A stretch of 64,000 nt of DNA. Source: Roseovarius bejariae (GTDB lineage Bacteria > Pseudomonadota > Alphaproteobacteria > Rhodobacterales > Rhodobacteraceae). The stretch spans positions 806,402 through 870,401 of the forward strand of contig NZ_SZWE01000001.1 in NCBI RefSeq assembly GCF_009669325.1, given 5' to 3'. The translations under genes and the position numbers were made by a program. Under the pieces are notes generated by a model. The model did not search any database. It had not been told where the DNA came from and saw only the letters and a list, made by a program, of their open reading frames with translations. Below, in pieces: positions 1 through 7,369 of this stretch. Position 1 is the stretch's first letter. Every line of letters begins with the position of its first letter.

Positions 1-45
1 ATCAAGGTCGGGCGCTTCCCGTGGGGGGCGGCCTACCGCCCGTGA
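1..45 (+). CDS. C-terminal end of a YVTN-type beta-propeller protein (partial)
   Basis: Frame 1 is open from the first base and ends at TGA 43-45. It encodes 14 residues, IKVGRFPWGAAYRP. The V-G-R-x-P-W-G pattern is the usual last blade of YVTN beta-propeller proteins. A beta-propeller protein of this kind is a known companion of the PQQ-associated ABC exporter that follows, so the context agrees. The rest of the gene lies outside the window. With so few residues the call rests largely on that motif and the neighbourhood. Confidence 0.5.
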   Translation: MKVGRFPWGAAYRP

Positions 46-77
46 CACCGACGCAATACCGACGTTCTACAGACAGG
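45..77 (+). repeat. 11-nt-period TACCGACG array, copy 1
   Basis: Three consecutive 11-mers: ACACCGACGCA (45-55), ATACCGACGTT (56-66) and CTACAGACAGG (67-77). Arrays of the same unit order and period occur at 41341-41384 and 52912-52955. This copy fills the gap between the propeller gene and the small exported protein and includes the latter's ribosome binding site. The 11-nt period is about one helical turn, so a protein could read all units from one face. The function is unknown. Confidence 0.6.
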
Positions 78-86
78 AGTTTCACC

Positions 87-539
87 ATGTTTCGCACCAC
101 TGCAATCGCCACCATGTTCGCCCTTGCGCTTCCCGCCGCGGGCCTTGCCGACGATGACGACGACGGCCCCAGCTTTGGCATGGCCGGGGTGCTGTCCTCG
201 GGCAACAAGGAAGACCTGCCGCCGGTGATCCTGTCGGCGGGGATGCCGCTTGCGGACGCGCCTTGGGTGCTGCAATCGGGCACCTATTACGAATTCGAAA
301 TCCAGGGCGATGGCAGCCAGGAACTGGCGCTTGTCGGGCCGGAGTTCTTCCGCGCGATCTGGATCGACGAGATGGTCGTCGAGGGGCTGGAGATCCGCCC
401 GCTGGGGTTGGATTCGGTGGAGTTCGACGAGGCGGGCGAGATGGAGATCGGCTTTGTCGCGATCAAGCCGGGGCGCTATTACATGAAGGTTCCCGGCAGC
501 ACCGGGGAAACGCAACGCTTGGAGATTACCATTAAGTGA
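87..539 (+). CDS. small exported protein of the PQQ locus, cupredoxin-like shape without metal ligands
   Basis: An unrecognised protein of 150 residues. Residues 1-21 form a signal peptide (hydrophobic core, then a small-residue cut region), followed by a run of five Asp. The second half looks beta-rich and ends in a G-R-Y-Y-M-K-V-P strand resembling cupredoxin C termini. There is no Cys and no His in the whole protein, so a type 1 copper site is excluded. Start ATG 87 is preferred over the upstream in-frame ATG because ACAGGAG sits 9 nt before it and a signal peptide follows directly. Its stop overlaps the GTG of the ABC ATPase (GTGA), so the two are co-translated. A role as periplasmic partner of the ABC exporter is inference from position. 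Confidence 0.8.
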   Translation: MFRTTAIATMFALALPAAGLADDDDDGPSFGMAGVLSSGNKEDLPPVILSAGMPLADAPWVLQSGTYYEFEIQGDGSQELALVGPEFFRAIWIDEMVVEGLEIRPLGLDSVEFDEAGEMEIGFVAIKPGRYYMKVPGSTGETQRLEITIK

Positions 540-1255
540 CAGGGCTTTACGTCCAGAACCTCAGCTATGCCTACGGGGCCAAACAGGCCCTGCGGGATGT
601 CAGTTTCGCGATCGAGCCGGGGCAGTTCTGCGCCCTGCTCGGGCCGAATGGTGCAGGAAAATCGACATTGTTTTCGCTTCTGACGCGGCTGTTCACCACG
701 GCGCAAGGGCGCATCGAGGTGGCCGGGCATGACATGGCCCGCAGCCCCCGCGCGGCGCTGGCACGGATGGGGGTTGTGTTCCAGCAACCGACGCTTGACC
801 TGGACCTGACGGTGCAGCGCAACCTGAGTTATTTCGCGGCGCTGCATGGGTTGTCGGGGAAGGCCGCCGAGGCGCGGATTGCCGCCGCGCTGGACCGCCT
901 GAACATGGCCGAGCGCGCGGGCGAACGCGCCCGCGATTTAAACGGCGGCCACCGCCGCCGGCTGGAGATCGCTCGCTGCCTGATCCATGACCCGGCGGTC
1001 CTTCTGCTGGACGAACCCACCGTCGGGCTTGACGCCGCCGCCCGCCGCGCGATCACCGATCACGTGCATGACCTGTCACGCGACGATGGGCTGACGGTGC
1101 TATGGGCGACGCATTTGACAGACGAGATTTCCGAGACGGATCAAGTGGTTATCCTGCACCAAGGCGAGGTTCTGAAAGACGCGCCCTGCCATGAGATCAC
1201 CCGGGGTGCAGGCCTTCAGGATGTGTTCCTGAGCCTCACCGGGGCGCCCGCATGA
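536..1255 (+). CDS. ABC transporter ATP-binding protein, PQQ-dependent alcohol dehydrogenase system
   Basis: ATPase of 239 residues energising the permease that follows. Visible motifs are Walker A GPNGAGKST (about residues 36-44), Walker B VLLLDEPTVGLD, and the H-loop ATH. The signature motif is LNGGHRRR rather than LSGGQ; this altered form is, to my knowledge, typical of ATPases beside quinoprotein dehydrogenases. The GTG start overlaps the preceding stop by 4 nt and the stop overlaps the next ATG by 4 nt. The substrate is unknown. Export of a PQQ-related or maturation factor is a common guess for this family and is not shown by the sequence. Confidence 0.9.
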   Translation: MTGLYVQNLSYAYGAKQALRDVSFAIEPGQFCALLGPNGAGKSTLFSLLTRLFTTAQGRIEVAGHDMARSPRAALARMGVVFQQPTLDLDLTVQRNLSYFAALHGLSGKAAEARIAAALDRLNMAERAGERARDLNGGHRRRLEIARCLIHDPAVLLLDEPTVGLDAAARRAITDHVHDLSRDDGLTVLWATHLTDEISETDQVVILHQGEVLKDAPCHEITRGAGLQDVFLSLTGAPA

Positions 1256-2043
1256 TTGCCGCGCTGACCGCCCTGCGGGCCATCGTGATCCGCGAGGCGC
1301 TGCGCTTTGTGCGGCAACGCTCGCGCTTTGTGGCGGCGCTGGTGCGGCCCTTGGTCTGGCTGGTGGTGTTCGCTGCGGGGTTCCGCGCCGCGCTTGGCTT
1401 GTCGATCACCCCGCCTTACCAGACCTATATCACCTACGAGATTTACATCGTGCCGGGGCTGTGCGGGATGATCCTGCTGTTCAATGGCATGCAAAGTTCG
1501 CTCAGCCTGGTTTACGACCGCGAGATGGGCTCGATGCGGCTTTTGCTGACAAGCCCCCTGCCCCGGTGGTGGCTCTTGATCTGTCGCCTGCTGGCCAGCA
1601 CGGTGATTTCCGTCTTGCAGGTCTATACTTTCCTGATCGTGGCGGCACTCTATGGCATCGACTTTCCGGCGATGGGATACCTTTACGCCCTGCCCGCGCT
1701 GATCGTGGGCGGTGTGATGCTGGGCGCGCTAGGGCTTGCGCTGTCGTCCACCATCAAGCAGTTGGAGAATTTCGCAGGCGTGATGAACTTCGTGATCTTC
1801 CCGATGTTCTTCCTGTCTTCGGCGCTTTATCCGCTGTGGAAAATGGCCGAAAGCTCGGCGCTGTTGCGCGACATCTGCGCGGCCAATCCTTTTACCCATG
1901 CGGTCGAGCTCATCCGCTTTGCTTTGTATGGCGAGTTCAACGCCGCCGCCTTGGGCTGGACCCTGTTGGCGGGGGCGGTGTTCATCGCCCTTGCGCTTTG
2001 GGGCTACGACCCGGCGCGCGGCATGAAACGGCAGAAGGGCTGA
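1252..2043 (+). CDS. ABC-2 type permease, PQQ-dependent alcohol dehydrogenase system
   Basis: Inner-membrane permease of 263 residues with about six hydrophobic segments, of the ABC-2 export type. The central SLVYDREMGSMRLLL stretch is the usual ABC-2 cytoplasmic coupling region, and the PMFFLSSALYP segment near residue 185 is the conserved membrane motif of this family. ATG 1252 overlaps the ATPase stop (ATGA), which supports a two-subunit exporter. The transported molecule cannot be told from sequence. Confidence 0.9.
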   Translation: MIAALTALRAIVIREALRFVRQRSRFVAALVRPLVWLVVFAAGFRAALGLSITPPYQTYITYEIYIVPGLCGMILLFNGMQSSLSLVYDREMGSMRLLLTSPLPRWWLLICRLLASTVISVLQVYTFLIVAALYGIDFPAMGYLYALPALIVGGVMLGALGLALSSTIKQLENFAGVMNFVIFPMFFLSSALYPLWKMAESSALLRDICAANPFTHAVELIRFALYGEFNAAALGWTLLAGAVFIALALWGYDPARGMKRQKG

Positions 2044-2115
2044 CCGAACATACGACCATGCGGGCGGTGAAAAAGGCGCGGCATTGCGCTATGGTCCCGC
2101 CCAAGGAGGCCCCAT

Positions 2116-2664
2116 ATGTTCCGCATCGCAACTGCCCTTCTGCTGGCCAGCGCCCTGCCCCTTGCCGCCGAGACCCGCACCGTCGAGGACGAGCACGGCA
2201 CACTGAACCCGCAGGATACCGGATTTGGCCGGGTCATGAGCAATATCGACAAGGGCGTGGTGGATATGCCGACCTGTGCGACAGGCTATTACATCACCAA
2301 ATCGGGCCGACACGCCGCCGCACGGCAATTGTTCGAGGCCTGCGCCGCCGCCGGGTACACCGGCGCGATGACATGGATGAGCCAACTGGACAACAACGGG
2401 CTGGGCGGCGACTACAACCCCGACCGGGCGGCGGATTGGGACAAGCGCGCCGCCGACTTGGGTGACCCGGTGGGCAAGTTCAATTACGGACTGGACCTGA
2501 TGCGCGGGCATGGCGTGGCGCGCGACAGGGACCTTGGGCGCGCCTATGTGGATGCCGCCGCCAAGGATGGCCTGCCCATCGCCCGGCGGTTGCAGGGCGC
2601 GGATTATGACCTTGATGAGGTCACCCCGGATGCCGACACCTGGAAATACGCGCCGCTGTTCTGA
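2116..2664 (+). CDS. periplasmic Sel1/TPR-like protein of the PQQ locus
   Basis: 182 residues with a clear signal peptide (MFRIATALLLASALPLAAET). The remainder is alpha-helical with Sel1-like spacing: A-A-x-x-G repeats at ARQLFEACAAAGYTGA, AADWDKRAADLGDPVG and AYVDAAAKDGLPIA. The ribosome binding site AAGGAGG (2103-2109) is 6 nt before the ATG. Sel1-like repeats are scaffolds for protein contacts. Lying between the exporter and the cytochrome gene, it could organise the dehydrogenase-cytochrome pair, which is inference only. Confidence 0.75.
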   Translation: MFRIATALLLASALPLAAETRTVEDEHGTLNPQDTGFGRVMSNIDKGVVDMPTCATGYYITKSGRHAAARQLFEACAAAGYTGAMTWMSQLDNNGLGGDYNPDRAADWDKRAADLGDPVGKFNYGLDLMRGHGVARDRDLGRAYVDAAAKDGLPIARRLQGADYDLDEVTPDADTWKYAPLF

Positions 2665-2668
2665 CGCC

Positions 2669-2703
2669 TACGACCAAAGCACACCCCGGTTTTACGACCA
2701 AAG
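2669..2703 (+). promoter_or_regulatory. tandem TACGACCAAAG motif upstream of the cytochrome c gene
   Basis: The 11-mer TACGACCAAAG occurs exactly twice, at 2669-2679 and 2693-2703, 24 bp apart, about 90 bp before the cytochrome start at 2794. Related TACGAC sequences lie upstream of the dehydrogenase (3426) and the response regulator (5372). Their presence only in gaps of this locus suggests binding sites for the LuxR-type regulator encoded at 5458. That regulator assignment is inferred. Confidence 0.5.
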
Positions 2704-2793
2704 GATAAGGGCCGCACCCTTCCCTGCGGGGCCTGCGTCACGCACCATTGGGGCACGCGCGGCACAGACTTATGCCGTTTATTGGAGGACCCC

Positions 2794-3210
2794 ATGAAAC
2801 ACGTCATTCACGCCCTGGGCCTTGCCGTTCTGGCAACCGGCACAGCCCCGGCCATGGCCGAAACCACCTTTGACCAGATCAAGGTCGAGGCCGGAGAGAA
2901 ACTTTACGATGCCGAATGCCGCCGCTGCCATGCGCCGGATTCCGAGCACGACAGCTATGGCCCGCCGCTCAACAACGTGATCGGGCGCGGGGCCGGGACG
3001 GTGGAGGATTACGATTATTCCGTCGCGCTTGAAGCCTCGGGCATCGTCTGGACCCCGGCCGCCCTGCGCGCTTGGATGGAGGATAACGACGGCTTCATGC
3101 CCGGTACCAAGATGCGCCATGTGGGCATCGAGGATCGCACCGTTCAGGATTTCATCCTTGCCTATCTGGACAGCATCACCACACAGGACAATTCCGCGAT
3201 ATCCGACTAA
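2794..3210 (+). CDS. periplasmic class I cytochrome c, electron acceptor for the PQQ dehydrogenase
   Basis: 138-residue monoheme cytochrome. A signal peptide ends near AMAE (residue 23). The heme site is C42-R-R-C45-H46, and the likely distal Met is in FMPGTKM near residue 106, giving a normal His/Met pattern. ATG 2794 is chosen because TGGAGGA (2783-2789) precedes it; the ATG four codons earlier would place that site inside the gene. Quinoprotein dehydrogenases of the ExaA type pass electrons to a dedicated c550-like cytochrome, and the dehydrogenase follows at 3542, so this is the expected partner. Confidence 0.93.
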   Translation: MKHVIHALGLAVLATGTAPAMAETTFDQIKVEAGEKLYDAECRRCHAPDSEHDSYGPPLNNVIGRGAGTVEDYDYSVALEASGIVWTPAALRAWMEDNDGFMPGTKMRHVGIEDRTVQDFILAYLDSITTQDNSAISD

Positions 3211-3226
3211 GGTCTAACACCGCGTG

Positions 3227-3260
3227 AAAGCCCGGCGCGCCACAGGCGGTGCCGGGCTTT
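3227..3260 (+). terminator. hairpin after the cytochrome c gene
   Basis: Arms AAAGCCCGGC (3227-3236) and GCCGGGCTTT (3251-3260) pair perfectly over 10 bp with a 14-nt loop, starting 17 nt after the cytochrome stop. The symmetrical A and T ends mean it could also serve the small opposite-strand gene that ends at 3269. Confidence 0.7.
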
Positions 3261-3268
3261 CGCACGTT

Positions 3269-3361
3269 TCAGCCCATGCTGAGCGCCAGCCAGGCCAAAC
3301 AGGCATAAGCCACTGTCATCGCAAGAGAAATACGCGTCAAACGAACTGGCTTTCGTTGCAT
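3269..3361 (-). CDS. 30-residue single-span membrane miniprotein
   Basis: A short gene on the minus strand between the cytochrome and dehydrogenase genes. It starts at ATG 3361 behind an excellent ribosome binding site (AAAGGAGGG, 6 nt upstream on the minus strand) and ends at TGA 3269-3271. The product begins MQRKPVRLTRISLAM, a basic start, and continues as one hydrophobic helix ending LALSMG. No family is recognised. The 331-bp gap between the cytochrome and the dehydrogenase otherwise holds only the hairpin at 3227-3260 and the dehydrogenase promoter region. Support is the strong ribosome site and sensible topology; conservation was not checked. Confidence 0.5.
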   Translation of the reverse strand: MQRKPVRLTRISLAMTVAYACLAWLALSMG

Positions 3362-3425
3362 GGTTCGCCCTCCTTTCGCTTGGTGCTTTGTTGGCAATCA
3401 TACATCGAACAGGCAAACGCCCCCC

Positions 3426-3436
3426 TACGACCATTG
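3426..3436 (+). promoter_or_regulatory. TACGACC motif upstream of the PQQ dehydrogenase
   Basis: TACGACCATTG, sharing TACGACC and the final G with the pair at 2669 and 2693, lies 116 bp before the dehydrogenase start and 65 bp before the divergent 30-residue gene. A weaker partner, TACATCGAAC, sits at 3401, about 25 bp away, similar to the 24-bp spacing upstream of the cytochrome. Confidence 0.35.
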
Positions 3437-3541
3437 TTCAATTTCGCGCCGTCCCTGCGCACCCAATACTCGTTGTCAGCCAATGATCCCGGCACGGTTC
3501 GGGATTCGGGCTGAGAGGACAAAAGTCTAGGGAGGACACCT

Positions 3542-5308
3542 ATGAACCGGTTCATCATGGCCACCGTGGCCGGGGTGCTGGCCACCAGCACCGCCCACGC
3601 GGAGGTAAGCGAAGAGGATCTGGCCAACGACCAGACCATCACGAGTCAGATCGTGACCAACGGCATGGGGCGTCACCTGCAACGCTACAGCCCGTTGGAC
3701 ACGCTCAACAAGGACAACATCGACAAACTGGTGCCCGCCTGGGCCTTCAGCCTTGGCGGCGAAAAGCAACGCGGGCAGGAAACCCAGCCTCTGGTCTACG
3801 ACGGGATGATGTATATCACCGGCTCGTATTCGCGGCTGTATGCCATCGACATCGAGACCGGCAAGGAAGTCTGGCAATACGATGCCCGCCTGCCCGAAGG
3901 CATCCTGCCGTGCTGTGACGTGGTCAACCGTGGCGCGGCGATCTATGGCGACAAGATCTATTTCGGCACGCTGGATGCGCGCATCGTGGCGCTGGATCTG
4001 AAAACCGGCGACGTGGTCTGGCGCGACAAGATCGCCGATTACAAGGCGGGCTATTCCTATACCGCCGCACCGCTTATCGTCGATGGGCTTGTGGTCACCG
4101 GCAACTCGGGCGGTGAGTTCGGGATCGTCGGCGAAGTACAGGCGCGTGACGCCGAGACAGGCGACATGGTCTGGACCCGCCCGGTGATCGAAGGGCACAT
4201 GGGCACGCTCAATGGCGAAGAAAGCACCATGACCGGCGAGTTGAACGCCACATGGCCGGGCGACATGTGGAAAACCGGCGGCGGCGCCACGTGGCTTGGC
4301 GGATCGTATGACGCCGAGACCGATACGCTGGTCTTTGGCGCGGGCAACCCGGCGCCTTGGAACAGCCACCTGCGCGGCGCGGGGGAACCCAGCGACGATG
4401 GCATGGGGGACAACCTGTATGCCGCCTCGCGTCTGGGGATCGACCCAAAGACCGGCGAGATCAAGTGGCACTTCCAGACCACCCCGCGCGAGGGTTGGGA
4501 TTATGACGGTGTGAACGAGGTCGTGGCCTACGAGGACCGCGAAGGCAACAAGCGTTTCGCCACCGCCGACCGCAACGGGTTCTTCTACGTGCTGAACCGC
4601 GAGGACGGCGCTTTCGTCAGTGCCGCGCCCTTCGTGAAGGATATCACATGGGCCGAGGGCATCGATGAAAACGGTCGCCCGATCTATAACGAGGACAACC
4701 GCCCCGGCAACCCGGCGGATGCCGCCGACGGCAAGAAGGGCGAGGTGGTCTTTTCCGCCCCCGGTTTCCTTGGTGGCAAGAACTGGATGCCGATGGCCTA
4801 TTCGCAGCGCACCGGCAATTTCTATGTGCCGTCCAACGAATGGGGCATGGATATCTGGAACGAGCCGATCACCTACAAGAAGGGCGCGGCCTACCTCGGA
4901 TCGGGCTTTACCATCAAACCGATATACGAAGATCATATCGGCAGCCTCAACGCGATCGACCCCGACACCGGCGAATGGAAGTGGGAATACCAGAACGACG
5001 CGCCCTTGTGGTCGGGGGTGATGACCACCGCAGGCGGCCTGGTGTTCTTCGGCACGCCCGAGGGCGAGTTCATCGCGCTGGATGACGAAACGGGCGAGAA
5101 ACTCTGGTCGTTCCAGACCGGCTCGGGCATCGTCGGCCAGCCGGTCACCTGGGAACAGGATGGTGAACAGTATGTCTCGGTCATCTCCGGCTGGGGCGGG
5201 GCTGTGCCGCTCTGGGGTGGCGAAGTGGCCAAGAAGGTGAACTACCTCAATCAGGGCGGGATGCTCTGGACCTTCAAATTGCCCAAGGAACTGGCCTCGG
5301 CCAACTGA
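3542..5308 (+). CDS. PQQ-dependent alcohol dehydrogenase, ExaA/PedH/ExaF type, predicted lanthanide-dependent
   Basis: Periplasmic quinoprotein of 588 residues oxidising alcohols to aldehydes. An eight-bladed propeller is indicated by repeated W-docking motifs such as TGKEVWQY and TGEKLWSF. Vicinal cysteines C124-C125 ([10 protein letters not shown]) form the ring disulfide of the family. Metal and PQQ ligands by alignment in my head are E192 (GGEFG), N269 (GAGNPAPWN) and catalytic D320. D322, two residues on (W-D-Y-D-G), is the extra Asp that marks lanthanide-using enzymes such as XoxF, ExaF and PedH; calcium enzymes carry Ala or Ser there. The overall sequence resembles ExaA-type ethanol dehydrogenases more than XoxF. 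The start has GGAGG at 3531-3535 and a signal peptide ending at AHA. Electrons should go to the cytochrome at 2794. Confidence 0.95.
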   Translation: MNRFIMATVAGVLATSTAHAEVSEEDLANDQTITSQIVTNGMGRHLQRYSPLDTLNKDNIDKLVPAWAFSLGGEKQRGQETQPLVYDGMMYITGSYSRLYAIDIETGKEVWQYDARLPEGILPCCDVVNRGAAIYGDKIYFGTLDARIVALDLKTGDVVWRDKIADYKAGYSYTAAPLIVDGLVVTGNSGGEFGIVGEVQARDAETGDMVWTRPVIEGHMGTLNGEESTMTGELNATWPGDMWKTGGGATWLGGSYDAETDTLVFGAGNPAPWNSHLRGAGEPSDDGMGDNLYAASRLGIDPKTGEIKWHFQTTPREGWDYDGVNEVVAYEDREGNKRFATADRNGFFYVLNREDGAFVSAAPFVKDITWAEGIDENGRPIYNEDNRPGNPADAADGKKGEVVFSAPGFLGGKNWMPMAYSQRTGNFYVPSNEWGMDIWNEPITYKKGAAYLGSGFTIKPIYEDHIGSLNAIDPDTGEWKWEYQNDAPLWSGVMTTAGGLVFFGTPEGEFIALDDETGEKLWSFQTGSGIVGQPVTWEQDGEQYVSVISGWGGAVPLWGGEVAKKVNYLNQGGMLWTFKLPKELASAN

Positions 5309-5328
5309 TCCCCTTTGCAAACCCTCAC

Positions 5329-5355
5329 AAAGCCCCGCCCCTCCGGCGGGGCTTT
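5329..5355 (+). terminator. Rho-independent terminator after the PQQ dehydrogenase
   Basis: AAAGCCCCGCC (5329-5339) and GGCGGGGCTTT (5345-5355) form a perfect 11-bp stem with a 5-nt loop, 20 nt after the dehydrogenase stop. It separates the structural genes from the regulatory genes. Confidence 0.85.
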
Positions 5356-5371
5356 CCTGTTGTGCCCCCTC

Positions 5372-5382
5372 TACGACTTTCG
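5372..5382 (+). promoter_or_regulatory. TACGAC motif upstream of the response regulator
   Basis: TACGACTTTCG lies 86 bp before the regulator start and shares TACGAC with the sites at 2669, 2693 and 3426. If it is a true site the regulator may control its own gene. This is a single, partly matching copy. Confidence 0.3.
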
Positions 5383-5457
5383 GCCACTAGGCGGCGGCGG
5401 CACAGCTTGCTAGGCTTGGGACAAAGGCTGACGCATAACAACAAAAGGCCGCGGACC

Positions 5458-6132
5458 ATGCTTGCACAGACACAACAGGGGTGCGATTTCCAGACCGTCC
5501 TGATCGTCGACGACCACCCGTTGTTTTGCGATGCCCTGTCGATGACCCTGCAAACCGTGGTGCGCATCGGGGATGTTCACACCGCTGACCGGCTGGAAAA
5601 GGCGCTTGAGCTTCTGGCCGGGGGGCTGCGGCCCGATGCCGTCATGCTGGACCTGAACCTGCCCGATGTGGATGGGCTGGACGGGTTGATCCGGCTCAAG
5701 GCCGCCGCCAATGCGCCGATCATCGTGGTGTCGTCACTGGCCGACAACCGCGTGGTCAGTCAGGTGATCCGCGCGGGCGCCGCCGGGTATGTCCCGAAGC
5801 ATAGCCAGCGGGATGTGTTCCGCACGGCCTTTGACGCGCTGCGCCGGGGCGAGACCTTCCTGCCCGAGGGCTGTATCCTGATGGAAGAGGACGACACCGA
5901 CGATGCCGTCAGCCGCCTTGCCACGCTGACCAACCAACAGGCGCGCATCCTGCAACTGATTTGCGAGGGCAAGCTGAACAAGCAGATTGCCTATGACCTG
6001 TCGATCGCCGAAACCACCGTCAAGGCGCATGTCACCGCGATCATGCGCAAGCTGGGCGTGCAAAGCCGGACGCAGGCAGTGTTGATCGCCAAACAGGCCT
6101 CGTTCGCCAATGTCTTGCAAGAGCCGGGGTAA
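5458..6132 (+). CDS. LuxR-family response regulator of the alcohol oxidation locus (AgmR/ExaE/FlhR-like)
   Basis: 224 residues. An N-terminal receiver (about 12-130) has D18-D19, phospho-acceptor D65 (AVMLDLNLP) and a Lys near residue 116. A LuxR-type helix-turn-helix (about 155-215) includes LTNQQARILQLICEGKLNKQ and ETTVKAHVTAIMRKLG. ATG 5458 is preferred; the longer frame upstream runs through the promoter region. Regulators of this build next to quinoprotein dehydrogenases activate the dehydrogenase and cytochrome genes in Pseudomonas and Paracoccus. The hybrid kinase encoded at 7350 is the likely partner. Confidence 0.88.
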   Translation: MLAQTQQGCDFQTVLIVDDHPLFCDALSMTLQTVVRIGDVHTADRLEKALELLAGGLRPDAVMLDLNLPDVDGLDGLIRLKAAANAPIIVVSSLADNRVVSQVIRAGAAGYVPKHSQRDVFRTAFDALRRGETFLPEGCILMEEDDTDDAVSRLATLTNQQARILQLICEGKLNKQIAYDLSIAETTVKAHVTAIMRKLGVQSRTQAVLIAKQASFANVLQEPG

Positions 6133-6175
6133 CTTGGCAGGGTAAATACGCGTCGCGCTTTAGGGAGGAAGCACG

Positions 6176-7369
6176 ATGGATCAGGCAATCGGCCTGAGTG
6201 CGGGTTGTACCCGCGCGCCGGGCATCGTCCGAACCGCTTGCGTTACCTATGACACCGCCGATCCGGCGGATGAATTGCTGCGGGCGATTGGCCCCGGTGA
6301 CATGGCGCTTGTCATTCTCTTCGTCACCTCCGGCGCCGATGCCGCCCGCCTGATCGCCGAGGCCGCCACGCGGTTTGCCCCCACCCCGGTTGTCGGCTGC
6401 ACCACCGCCGGGGAGCTGACCGACGCGGGCTATACCGAGGATCACATCGTCGCCATGGGCCTGCCCGCCTCGCATTTTCTGGCCAAAACGCGGCTGGTGC
6501 CCGATCTGGACCATGTGAACGCGCAGGACCTGATCGACGAGATGATCCGCAACCGCAACGCCATGATGGAGGAGGCGCCGGACTGGCACCACGAATTCAC
6601 CTTCCTGATGATCGACGGGCTGTCGACGAAAGAGGATTCGCTGACCTCGGAACTGGCCGTGGGGCTGGGGCCGGTGCCGCTTTTCGGTGGCTCGGCGGGC
6701 GATGGCGAGCGGTTCGAACATACCTATGTGCTCTACGACGGTCAGGCGCTGGAGAATGCCGCGATCCTGACGCAGGTGCGCACGCGCTGCCCGATCAAGG
6801 TGTTCAAATCCGATCACCTCGTCCCCGCCTCGCAGCGCATGGTCGTGACCGACGCCGACCCGGCCCGCCGCATCGTGCGCGAGATCAACGCCGAACCGGC
6901 GGCGCGCGAATATGCCCGCATCCTCGGCAAGGACCCCGAGCAACTGACCACCTTCACCTTCGCGGCGCATCCCGTGGTGGTGCAGATCGGCGGGCAGCAT
7001 CACGTGCGGGCCATTCAACAGGTGGCCGACAATGGCGATCTGGTGTTTTTCTCGGCCATCGACGAGGGGCTTGTCCTGACATTGGCCGAACCGCGCAACA
7101 TGGTCGAACACCTGCAAGAAGAGATGGCGGCCCTGACCCGCAGGGCCACGCCCGATACCATCCTGGGCTGCGATTGCATCCTGCGCCGCATGGAGGCGCA
7201 GGAAAAACAGATGACCGGCGCGCTGTCGAATATTCTGGCGTCGAACCGCGTGGTGGGCTTTTGCACCTACGGGGAACAGTTCAACTCGATCCACGTCAAC
7301 CAAACCCTGACCGGCGTGGCCATCTACCCGCCCGAGGACAGCGCCGCGCATGACCCCCTCGCTGATTGA
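6176..7369 (+). CDS. FIST domain sensory protein
   Basis: 397-residue soluble protein with FIST_N (about 40-220; VVGCTTAGELTDAGY is characteristic) followed by FIST_C (about 230-370; GFCTYGEQF near the end). FIST proteins are predicted small-ligand sensors that accompany signal transduction proteins. The ribosome site AGGGAGGA (6162-6169) precedes ATG 6176. The 3' end overlaps the hybrid kinase gene by 20 bp, which implies coupled translation, so the FIST protein probably presents a signal to that kinase. The ligand is unknown; an alcohol, an aldehyde or an amino acid are all possible. Confidence 0.9.
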   Translation: MDQAIGLSAGCTRAPGIVRTACVTYDTADPADELLRAIGPGDMALVILFVTSGADAARLIAEAATRFAPTPVVGCTTAGELTDAGYTEDHIVAMGLPASHFLAKTRLVPDLDHVNAQDLIDEMIRNRNAMMEEAPDWHHEFTFLMIDGLSTKEDSLTSELAVGLGPVPLFGGSAGDGERFEHTYVLYDGQALENAAILTQVRTRCPIKVFKSDHLVPASQRMVVTDADPARRIVREINAEPAAREYARILGKDPEQLTTFTFAAHPVVVQIGGQHHVRAIQQVADNGDLVFFSAIDEGLVLTLAEPRNMVEHLQEEMAALTRRATPDTILGCDCILRRMEAQEKQMTGALSNILASNRVVGFCTYGEQFNSIHVNQTLTGVAIYPPEDSAAHDPLAD

